Below are positions 1 to 6,890 of a stretch of DNA of 15,830 bases, one piece after another. Position numbers and translations under genes: made by a program. The first letter of the stretch is position 1, and every line of letters begins with the position of its first letter. Origin of the DNA: Candidatus Shapirobacteria bacterium (GTDB lineage: Bacteria; Patescibacteriota; Microgenomatia; UBA12405); assembly GCA_020056515.1 (NCBI GenBank), contig JAGVHP010000014.1:1-15830 (forward strand). The letters are read 5' to 3'. The notes below the pieces were generated by a model. That model was not told the DNA's origin, ran no database searches, and worked only from the letters and a program-made list of their open reading frames with translations.

Positions 1-19
1 TTTAAAAACTTTATAACTT

Positions 20-25
20 TATAAA
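20..25 (+). promoter_or_regulatory. groEL -10 box, probably leaderless
   Basis: TATAAA lies 6 nt before the groEL ATG and there is no Shine-Dalgarno sequence in the 31 upstream bases. If this is the -10 box, transcription would start at or next to the ATG. The -35 region is outside the window, and the sequence is AT-rich, so a chance match is possible. Confidence 0.5.
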
Positions 26-31
26 CTAACA

Positions 32-1702
32 ATGGCAAAACAACTAAAATTCGGGCAGGATGCCCGTCAATCCTTACTTAAAGGTATTAATATTTTAAGC
101 AATGCCGTCACTACTACTCTCGGCCCCAAAGGTCGCAATGTGGCTATCGACAAAAAATGGGGTGGTCCCTCAGTCATTCATGATGGCGTTTCAGTGGCCA
201 AGGAAATCGAGCTCAAGGAGCCTTTTGAAAATATGGGTGCTCAACTTCTTAAAGAAGCCGCCAGCAAAACCAATGATGTTGCCGGTGATGGCACCACCAC
301 CGCCACTCTTTTAGCTCAGGCTATTGCCAACAAGGGTCTCCAAAATGTGGCCGCCGGTGCCAACCCGATGATGGTCCGTAATGGCTTGGAAAAGGGACTG
401 GCTGCCATTATTGAACAATTAGACAAAATGAAAGTGGAGATCAAAATCAAAGATCAATCCAGTATCGAACATGTGGCTACTATTTCGGCAGGATCTGCCG
501 AAATAGGTCGGGTAATTGCCGACGCTGTTATCAAAGTTGGACGCGACGGTTTAATTACCGCCGAAGAAGGCAAGGGTTTGGGACTCGAAACCAAAGAAAC
601 TTCCGGTATGGAATTTGACAATGGTTTTCTTTCTCCTTATTTTGCCACTAATACCGAATCCATGGAGGCGGTTATCGAACGTCCCCATATCGTCATCACT
701 GACAAAAAAATCAGCTCCATTCAGGATATTTTGCCCTTTTTGGAAAAGTTAATTAAATTAACCAAAAACTTCGTCATTATTGCCGAAGATATTGATGGCG
801 AAGCTCTGGCAACCCTGGTGGTCAACAAGCTTCGAGGAACTTTCAATGTTTTGGCCGTCAAAGCCCCTGGCTTTGGTGATCGCCGCAAAGCCATGCTTGA
901 AGATATTGCTGTTTTAACCGGAGGACAAGTAATTTCCGAGGATGTTGGTGCTAAATTTGACAGTCTTGATCCGGCCGAATATTGCGGTCAAGCTGATTCC
1001 GTCACCTCTGATAAGGATAAAACCAGAATTATTGGTGGTAACGGTTCCAAGGCCGAAGTTTCCGCTCGAGTTGCTCAGCTTCGGACTCAAATGGACAAAG
1101 AAACTTCCGATTATGACAAAGAAAAACTTCAGGAGCGGATCGCCAAATTAGTTGGCGGCGCCATTGTTATTCAGGTCGGCGGTGCTACTGAAATCGAGAT
1201 GAAGGAAAAACTCGAACGGGTAAAAGATGCTGTCGACGCTACCAAAGCTGCCATTGAAGAGGGAATTCTTCCCGGCGGCGGTGTTGCTCTGCTTCGGGCT
1301 TCTTTTGCTCTTAAAAATGTTAAAACCGACTCCGAAGAGGAAAAGGTTGGCATTTCCATTTTGGAATACGCTCTCGAGCAGCCGATTCGAAAATTGGCCC
1401 TAAATTGTGGTGAAGATCCGGGTTACATCTTTAACCAGATCAAAGATGCTCTTTTGGCTGATCCCAAATCTGATCTTGGCTACAACGCCATTTCTGGTGC
1501 TATGGTTTCCATGACCAAAGCCGGTATTCTTGATCCGGCCAAAGTGACGAAATCTGCCTTAACCAATGCCGTTTCGGTCGGTACCATGATTTTAACCACC
1601 GATGTTCTAATCACCGATATGCCCGAGAAAAAAGGTCCCCCAATGCCTGACATGGGTGGTAGCGGTATGGGTGGCATGGGCGGCATGGACGGCATGATGT
1701 GA
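32..1702 (+). CDS. groEL: 60-kDa chaperonin GroEL
   Basis: ATP-driven cytosolic folding chamber (group I chaperonin) that works with a GroES lid; no groES is seen in this window. The 556 residues are full length for the family. The N-terminus (MAKQLKFGQDAR) is canonical, and the nucleotide-binding signature GDGTTTAT is at residues 85-92, with the ATPase aspartate at 86. The second equatorial signature (EEGILPGGGVAL) is present, and the protein ends in the usual flexible Gly/Met tail (GMGGMGGMDGMM). The ATG at 32 is fixed by the conserved N-terminus. There is no Shine-Dalgarno site; a TATAAA box ends 6 nt before the ATG. It is followed by three hairpins, the last an intrinsic terminator, and converges on the S41 protease gene. 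The identification is secure. Confidence 0.98.
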   Translation: MAKQLKFGQDARQSLLKGINILSNAVTTTLGPKGRNVAIDKKWGGPSVIHDGVSVAKEIELKEPFENMGAQLLKEAASKTNDVAGDGTTTATLLAQAIANKGLQNVAAGANPMMVRNGLEKGLAAIIEQLDKMKVEIKIKDQSSIEHVATISAGSAEIGRVIADAVIKVGRDGLITAEEGKGLGLETKETSGMEFDNGFLSPYFATNTESMEAVIERPHIVITDKKISSIQDILPFLEKLIKLTKNFVIIAEDIDGEALATLVVNKLRGTFNVLAVKAPGFGDRRKAMLEDIAVLTGGQVISEDVGAKFDSLDPAEYCGQADSVTSDKDKTRIIGGNGSKAEVSARVAQLRTQMDKETSDYDKEKLQERIAKLVGGAIVIQVGGATEIEMKEKLERVKDAVDATKAAIEEGILPGGGVALLRASFALKNVKTDSEEEKVGISILEYALEQPIRKLALNCGEDPGYIFNQIKDALLADPKSDLGYNAISGAMVSMTKAGILDPAKVTKSALTNAVSVGTMILTTDVLITDMPEKKGPPMPDMGGSGMGGMGGMDGMM

Positions 1703-1729
1703 GCTTTAGCTCATCAGCCTTTGGCTGAT
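1700..1729 (+). repeat. two tandem perfect hairpins after groEL
   Basis: TGAGC-TTTA-GCTCA starts at the groEL stop codon. ATCAGCC-TTT-GGCTGAT (1713-1729) follows directly, sharing its first A with the first hairpin. Both stems are perfect with very small loops. They lie upstream of the true terminator and could protect the mRNA 3' end or be a small dispersed palindrome. A further palindrome GGCTTT-A-AAAGCC (1737-1749) overlaps the terminator stem and would compete with it. Confidence 0.6.
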
Positions 1730-1746
1730 AACACTTGGCTTTAAAA

Positions 1747-1769
1747 GCCCCTCTTCTAGGGGCTTTTTT
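1747..1769 (+). terminator. intrinsic terminator of groEL, probably bidirectional
   Basis: Stem GCCCCT/AGGGGC with loop CTTCT, followed by six T on the plus strand. It is preceded by AAAA, giving a T tract on the minus strand as well. It can therefore also end the convergent S41 gene, whose stop codon (1756-1758) is inside the hairpin. Confidence 0.85.
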
Positions 1770-3002
1770 GTTGATATATTTCTACAATTGCCCCGACAAT
1801 CCCCGGATAATTATATTTTTTCAGTAATTCCTTTTTCCAATTTGGGTCTTTGATACTAATCTGCGGATCCACCCCTCGCCCTTCAATCGGCTGACCGTCG
1901 TCGCGTAGAGTTACCCGGTTAACCAAAAACATGGAATACGTCTCATCATCGGCTATCTGATTTTTCAAAGAATACACTTTTTCCACCGTTCCCCAGCCTT
2001 TAGTCGTTGTCCCCAGCACTACCCCGACATTATATTTTTTAGGGTGGCAGCCATCACTTCCGCTGTAGACTGGGAGTTTTCATCAATTAATATTATTACC
2101 TTGTTATAACGTAAAAGACTTTTCATCCAGCCAATTTTAGTTTTAAAATCTTCTTTTTCTCCCTGGTGGTAAAACTGATAAGCATAAGTATCCATGCCGA
2201 TAAATGGACCCAAAAAGTAGGGGAGCCCGTCAATCGCTCCGCCAATATTCCCCTTCAAATCCAAAATTAAAGTATCTAGGATGTCTCCGGTATCTACCTT
2301 TTCCGTCACCCGGGCAAACTCTTCCAAAGTTGTTGGTGAGAATTTAGTTAAGTGCAAATAAAAAATCTGGAGATTTAACAATTTGTATTCAATCGTTGGT
2401 TCTACCCCGGATACCGCATACACTTTTCTGGCCGGCTCATCTTTTAACACCTCGTAGGCCTTTTTCACTTCCGCTTTTTGTGTTGCCGTAGTTGCTTCTT
2501 TTGTTTTTTCCACAAAAGCCGAAACAATTTTTTGATCATCGGCATTTTTATCTACCCCCAATGTCGCAAAACGATCAGCTCCGGGTTCAACATTATTGAC
2601 CGCATTACTTAATGCCTTCTCATCTTTTTGGGCATATAGGCGTGACCGTCCAAAGGGTTGTAGGTTGGCCAACACCATATCCCCCAGAGTGGTAATAAAT
2701 TCTTTCTTTTTATCTTCGCCTATTTTTAAATCATCTATTAATTTTCCTACCCCGTTTTTATCTTTACTTACCAGTGTATTTGTTTTTCCGCTTAACTTAT
2801 TTATCGCCAAAAGATAGATATTACTCAATTGCTCGTCACTAATCTTTTCCCAATAGTTTGCTTGTATCTGATCATATATTTCCAGGGAAAATGCCAAATA
2901 TTTATCCAGAATGTTATTTTTAGTTTTTTTTATTTTCCATACTCCCAACCCTGCACCTATGGTCAATACCGTCAACAATAGAATCAATCCTATTTTTTTC
3001 AT
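1756..3002 (-). CDS. S41 (C-terminal-processing-like) peptidase, interrupted by a -1 frameshift
   Basis: Read in two frames (327-residue upstream part; downstream part from about 2040 to 1756) it gives about 415 residues. A membrane anchor is at residues 4-22, so the rest is extracytoplasmic. The S41 core is visible: LILDLKGNIGG (246-255), then LIDENSQSTAEVMAA with the expected nucleophile Ser312, then after the shift VVLGTTTKGWGTVE. In characterised CTPs the catalytic Lys is 25 residues after the Ser; here that position is Trp337, and the nearest Lys is 335. No clear PDZ domain is seen. Residues 145-200 instead resemble the ends of a J domain (FATLGVDKNADDQKI; KAYEVLKDEPARKVY) without an HPD motif. 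The N-terminus is fixed by the signal anchor. The gene may be made by frameshifting, be a recent pseudogene, or carry a base error. Confidence 0.8.
2034..2040 (-). other. slippery A AAA AAT heptamer at the S41 frameshift
   Basis: In the reading frame of the upstream part the minus strand reads CTA AAA AAT, a heptamer of the X XXY YYZ form. A -1 slip, or one extra A by polymerase slippage, restores CTA AAA AAA TAT and joins the two parts (LKKYNVGVVLG). Without slippage, translation stops five codons later at TAG after IMSG. The site fits programmed recoding, transcriptional slippage or a homopolymer error equally well. Confidence 0.6.
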
Positions 3003-3033
3003 CGTCTTATATTTATTCTACCTAATATTTTCG

Positions 3034-3062
3034 TTGACAATCCTTTACTTTTAGTATTTACT
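3034..3062 (+). promoter_or_regulatory. sigma70-type promoter for the cysteine-rich gene
   Basis: Consensus -35 TTGACA (3034-3039), a 17-nt spacer and TTTACT as -10 (3057-3062), giving a start about 28 nt before the ATG at 3097. The same 94-bp gap must hold the divergent S41 promoter; on the minus strand the overlapping TTGTCA could be its -35, with no good -10 at normal spacing. Confidence 0.5.
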
Positions 3063-3096
3063 TATCTCAGTATCTTATTACAAATTAATTTTCTTT

Positions 3097-4068
3097 ATGG
3101 ATTCACACAACAAAGTTGTTATTGCCGCTCTTTCTTTAACAGTTTTAACCTTGGCTCTTATCAGTTCTTATTTGTCATTAAATCAAAATAAGGTCTTGGG
3201 AGAAACTACTGGCCCCAGAACTCAGCCGGTACTACCGCCGGAAAAGAAACAGTCCGAAGTTTCCTGTCAGGAATATATCCAAGTCTATAAAAATTATTGT
3301 CGCCCGATAACCAAAACCGATTCCACTATTCAGGCTCCCGAGCTTACCGAAGAGGAAAATACTTCTGTCTCCACTACCGCCACCGCATCTGACAATGATG
3401 CCCTCTCTCTTCGTTCCAGGGTTTGTAGTGACCTCTATAAAGTTGGCCGACAATTTTGCCGCTTGGTGATTATCGATCCTCGTCCCAGCACTGCCTGTAA
3501 AACAGGTGTTAACAGTTTCACTGTTGGAGCCACCTGTACTCTACCTTCCAAAACCGGTCCGGCTCTAGGTATGACGGATCCTTCTCAAACCATAAACGGT
3601 GCCTCCTCAGCTACATACGTCTGTTATGACGGTACTACCGGTGTTGCTCAGCCCAAGACTTTACTTGCCGGCAAATCCTGCTATCCAGTTGCTACTCTTG
3701 AACAAATGGCCAAAAAAGCCTGTGAAGGTCACAGTGCCTGTAGCAAAGACGACAGTTCTGATACTACTCCCAGCAATTTTTGCACCGGCGATAAGGACTG
3801 TAAAGATGGCGAAAAATGTATTATGCCCGCTGCCACAGTTCAAATTGTCGGAAGAAGCCTTGGTGGTAAATGTGTTCCTGCCAACATCCCAACAGTTTCG
3901 CCCAAGACAACCGTTACTCCATCTCCTAAATCCTGCGGTTGGTGCGGATCCAGTTGTACTATCACCATTCCGGGTCGGGCTTGCGTCCAGGTTGCTCACC
4001 CCGGCAAAAGCTGTATTATGAACTCCAAGGGTGCTTGCCAGGTTATTTCTGTATCTTCGGCTCAATAA
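3097..4068 (+). CDS. membrane-anchored cysteine-rich extracellular protein, function unknown
   Basis: The 323 residues have one N-terminal hydrophobic segment (7-28), then an extracytoplasmic region with 20 cysteines, an even number that suggests disulfides. Two copies of C-x10-C-R are visible: C57-C68 (CQEYIQVYKNYCR) and C110-C121 (CSDLYKVGRQFCR). A knot-like C-x5-C-x5-C motif is at 229-241 (CTGDKDCKDGEKC), and a dense C-terminal block (C280, C283, C287, C296, C306, C314) follows a Thr/Pro/Ser linker (265-279). The start is the ATG before the signal segment; there is no Shine-Dalgarno site. The gene lies between its own promoter and a strong terminator, so it is probably transcribed alone. 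No family was recognised; an adhesive or surface role is only a guess. Confidence 0.8.
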   Translation: MDSHNKVVIAALSLTVLTLALISSYLSLNQNKVLGETTGPRTQPVLPPEKKQSEVSCQEYIQVYKNYCRPITKTDSTIQAPELTEEENTSVSTTATASDNDALSLRSRVCSDLYKVGRQFCRLVIIDPRPSTACKTGVNSFTVGATCTLPSKTGPALGMTDPSQTINGASSATYVCYDGTTGVAQPKTLLAGKSCYPVATLEQMAKKACEGHSACSKDDSSDTTPSNFCTGDKDCKDGEKCIMPAATVQIVGRSLGGKCVPANIPTVSPKTTVTPSPKSCGWCGSSCTITIPGRACVQVAHPGKSCIMNSKGACQVISVSSAQ

Positions 4069-4085
4069 AAATTATTGACACCAAT

Positions 4086-4119
4086 ACACCCGGCCACTGC
4101 CGGGTGTTCTTGTCTTTTT
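4086..4119 (+). terminator. intrinsic terminator of the cysteine-rich gene
   Basis: A perfect 9-bp stem ACACCCGGC/GCCGGGTGT with loop CACT (4086-4107) is followed by the T-rich run TTCTTGTCTTTTT. The stem core CCCGGC-CACT-GCCGGG is nearly identical to the hairpin inside the tRNA-like copy at 14063-14078. Confidence 0.88.
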
Positions 4120-4135
4120 GGTTAAACACAGCCTT

Positions 4136-4141
4136 TATAAT
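4136..4141 (+). promoter_or_regulatory. consensus -10 box for a leaderless Memo-family mRNA
   Basis: A perfect TATAAT ends 6 nt before the ATG at 4148, so the expected transcription start is at the start codon. Possible -35 boxes are weak (TTGTCT at 4110-4115 with a 20-nt spacer, inside the preceding terminator tail). Confidence 0.6.
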
Positions 4142-4147
4142 ATAGAC

Positions 4148-5224
4148 ATGCACTGCTATAGATATTTATTTTTATTTTCTTTAACCTTCATTTTTCTGTT
4201 TTTTTGGTTCTATTTTTCTCCTCAAGCTATTGTTATTCCTCATCATAATATTGTTGCTGATACCCGTTCCAATTTTTTGTCAAAGTTCCACCTCTATCGC
4301 CCTTTTACCAAAAAAATTATTGTCCTTGGCCCTGATCACTTCAGTATCAACCAAAAACAAATCTCTCTCACTGACACCCCTTGGTCTCTGTCTGATTCCC
4401 AAATTCCCTACGACCGTTCTTTCGATTCTTCCGGACTGACAGACAATAACCAGTTGTTAAAAAACGACCATACTATTTACAATCTTCTTCTCGATATTGA
4501 AAAATTCTTTCCCCACGCCACTCTGGTTCCCATTCTTATCGGTCAAAAACTTTCTCCTTCCGACCTTGAACCTCTTTATCAAAAAATTAACAATTACTGC
4601 CACTTCGACTGTCTCTTAATTGCCTCTGTCGATTTTTCCCATTATCTGCCCGCCTCTCTGGCCGAAGTCCACGACAGCTATACCCTCGACGCTCTATATT
4701 CAAAGAACTTTGACAAAATTTTATCCGCCGAAGTCGATTCTCCTCAATCCCTCTATCTTGTTTCCCGTTTTGCTAAAGAAAAAAAATTATCTTTTTCTCT
4801 TACCGATCACACCAATTCCGGAACTATTTTGAAAAATCCCGATATCGAAACCACCACTCATTTTTTTGCCTCTTTTTCAAAAAAATTTGTTAGTTTAAAA
4901 AAACCACCCGTTTCTACCAAACTCGAGCTTCCTTTTTCTATTAACCGATCAAGAAATTTAAACACTCTCGGCAACCGTTTTTTTTACGGGGTTGACCAAA
5001 CTATTATTACTCCAAATCCCAATAATTTTGCCGTCACCACTATTAAATCTCAAAAAATCACTACCCAAGCTTTTTTTCCTTTAATAAAAGTAGGGGATAC
5101 TGTTTCTTTTGTTCGTGGTGACGTCAAAAGAAATCTTATTAAAAATTATTTTGACTCCATTACTGACAAATCCATGTCTAAAGATTATTTTTGGGGTACA
5201 CTAACTTATGAAAGCAAAAATTAA
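4148..5224 (+). CDS. membrane-anchored Memo-family protein (AmmeMemoRadiSam system protein B-like)
   Basis: The 358 residues begin with a hydrophobic anchor (5-23), followed by a Memo fold, related to class III extradiol dioxygenases (LigB). Family hallmarks are visible: IPHHNIVADT (His32, His33), VLGPDHFS (His64), WSLSDSQIPYD, DHTIYNLLLDIEKFFP, LVPILIG, and IASVDFSHYLP (His165). The three His sites match the metal-site positions in Memo. The reaction of this family in bacteria is not established. Residues from about 250 on form an extra C-terminal part not recognised. The anchor and extracytoplasmic placement are unlike the usual soluble family members. I chose ATG 4148 over an in-frame TTG at 4118, which lies in the terminator tail upstream of the -10 box. 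It overlaps the next gene by 17 nt. The usual AMMECR1 and radical-SAM partners are not here. Confidence 0.85.
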   Translation: MHCYRYLFLFSLTFIFLFFWFYFSPQAIVIPHHNIVADTRSNFLSKFHLYRPFTKKIIVLGPDHFSINQKQISLTDTPWSLSDSQIPYDRSFDSSGLTDNNQLLKNDHTIYNLLLDIEKFFPHATLVPILIGQKLSPSDLEPLYQKINNYCHFDCLLIASVDFSHYLPASLAEVHDSYTLDALYSKNFDKILSAEVDSPQSLYLVSRFAKEKKLSFSLTDHTNSGTILKNPDIETTTHFFASFSKKFVSLKKPPVSTKLELPFSINRSRNLNTLGNRFFYGVDQTIITPNPNNFAVTTIKSQKITTQAFFPLIKVGDTVSFVRGDVKRNLIKNYFDSITDKSMSKDYFWGTLTYESKN

Positions 5225-6884
5225 AACTTTTTTTTCTCCTTTGGTCGTTGGTATATTAATCGGTGTCTTTTTTACCGCCACTGCCTCTTTTGCCGCCTAT
5301 ACCTTGGTTATCAAACCCAAAATAACCCCACCCACTCCTCCAGTTGTTTCTCTTCCTTCACCTTCACCCACTTTACCCGCCAAAGCTTCGGCGACGGCGG
5401 GCCCTGACAATTCCGAATTCGGCACTCTTTCCTGGCTTACCGGTCCTCAAAAAATCACCAATCCCGAGATTCTCCAAAAGGACTATTTTACTTTTGCTGA
5501 CCTCGGAACCTATCGGGTCGGCAAATTTTCCTCCGGTGCCTACCTTTTAGTTACTTTTATTCAACCCGAGGGTCCGTCTCCCCCTATTCCCTTCCGTCTC
5601 ATTGAAAATAAGGGTAAATTTTCTCTTATCGAAAGCCTGATTAGCGAGGATTATTTCAAAAAAGATCTTGACAATATTTTTAACAAGACCAAAATTAGTT
5701 TTATTTCCTTTCAAATCAAGGACCTTTACCCCGACAACTATTATTATATTAATCAAACGGGTTATTCCCGATCTAAAAATACTTTTTTTCCGCCCCAATT
5801 GTCCACCGATCTTAAAGACCCCGTTGTCGTTGCCTCCACTCCTGTTGGCGATATTCTCTCTGTCTCTTCTCCGGTTTTTGGTTTTACCGATCTCTCCACC
5901 CGCAGTTTTTATCTGAAACTGCACGATTTTACTCTAATACCTTACACCCGCGACTCTTCTCTGGCTTCCACCGATTCCCGCGTTCCTATTTTTAACTATT
6001 TAGATAGTACCCAAAATAAATCCATCTTTGACACTCCTCGAGTCGGCTGCGGCTCCGGAGAGGTTATTAGTGTTATTAAGCCTTCATCATTGTTGCTAAA
6101 TGACAAAATATTAATTGGTAAAAATATCACCGATACCGAAATCTTCCAAATCAAATCAGCCACTAATTCACTAATAAAATATCTCTACGACCAATACAAA
6201 GTGGGTCGGGATTATCCCTCTGCCCCACCAGTTTTATCTATTGATCAATTTGCGGTGGCTCCCAGTCATATTATTTTTCAAGAAAAATCCGGCGACTGGG
6301 TACTTCTTGTCAGTCCCGACTATTCTATTCAGGCCGAATGCGGCAAGCCGGTTATTTATCTTTATCCCACCAAAGACACCCAGATTACAGTTAAAGTCGG
6401 TGCCGACATTACCAAATCAGAACCTCAATATCCCGATTCTGGTTGGACAGTTTCAGCCCACCCCAATGGTCAACTTGATTATCAAGGTCTCTCTTATCCT
6501 AATTTGTTTTGGGAAGGTAAAGGTTGGGGGATTTACCCCGATTTATCCGGTCACGGTTTCGTCGTCTCTCAAAGAAATTTAATTCCGACCCTGAAAAATC
6601 ATCTTAAACTATTGGGACTAAATAATCAGGAATCTGCCGATTTTATGGAATTCTGGATACCCAAACTGCCCATCTCTCCTTATGTTCGCCTCACTTGGCT
6701 AAGTACCTCGGAAATGAATCAGTTAGCCCCCTTATCTGTCACCCCTCACCCTGATACTGTCATTCGTCTTTTTCTCGACTTTGTTGGTCTCGACAGACCC
6801 ATTTCTCTAATTCCTCAAAAACTTTCCTCTCTTCCCCGCCGCGGTTTCACCCTCATCGAATGGGGCGGATTGCTAAGAAAATAG
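5208..6884 (+). CDS. anchored surface protein with C-terminal KPVIYLYP/LFWEG domain
   Basis: The 558 residues have an N-terminal anchor or signal (about 9-30), a Pro/Ser/Thr linker (38-66) and a long unrecognised extracytoplasmic region. The C-terminal domain carries CGKPVIYLYP (378-387), a Tyr-Pro-x4-Gly-Trp stretch (409-413), LFWEG (433-437) and RRGFTLIEWGG near the end. I recognise this block as recurring in uncharacterised surface proteins of CPR bacteria; its function is unknown. The ATG lies 17 nt inside the Memo-family gene in another frame, so the two are co-transcribed and probably translationally coupled, which suggests a shared envelope role. The stop codon is only 6 nt from the stop of the convergent gene, with no terminator hairpin between. 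Confidence 0.85.
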   Translation: MKAKIKTFFSPLVVGILIGVFFTATASFAAYTLVIKPKITPPTPPVVSLPSPSPTLPAKASATAGPDNSEFGTLSWLTGPQKITNPEILQKDYFTFADLGTYRVGKFSSGAYLLVTFIQPEGPSPPIPFRLIENKGKFSLIESLISEDYFKKDLDNIFNKTKISFISFQIKDLYPDNYYYINQTGYSRSKNTFFPPQLSTDLKDPVVVASTPVGDILSVSSPVFGFTDLSTRSFYLKLHDFTLIPYTRDSSLASTDSRVPIFNYLDSTQNKSIFDTPRVGCGSGEVISVIKPSSLLLNDKILIGKNITDTEIFQIKSATNSLIKYLYDQYKVGRDYPSAPPVLSIDQFAVAPSHIIFQEKSGDWVLLVSPDYSIQAECGKPVIYLYPTKDTQITVKVGADITKSEPQYPDSGWTVSAHPNGQLDYQGLSYPNLFWEGKGWGIYPDLSGHGFVVSQRNLIPTLKNHLKLLGLNNQESADFMEFWIPKLPISPYVRLTWLSTSEMNQLAPLSVTPHPDTVIRLFLDFVGLDRPISLIPQKLSSLPRRGFTLIEWGGLLRK

Positions 6885-6890
6885 TAGATA

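Noticed and set aside
3661..4065. Minus-strand frame of 134 codons opposite the cysteine-rich gene
   Set aside because: Shadow frame; the plus-strand gene has signal anchor, promoter and terminator.
4118..4147. TTG start ten codons upstream for the Memo-family gene
   Set aside because: It lies in the terminator tail and includes the TATAAT box; ATG 4148 directly precedes the signal anchor.
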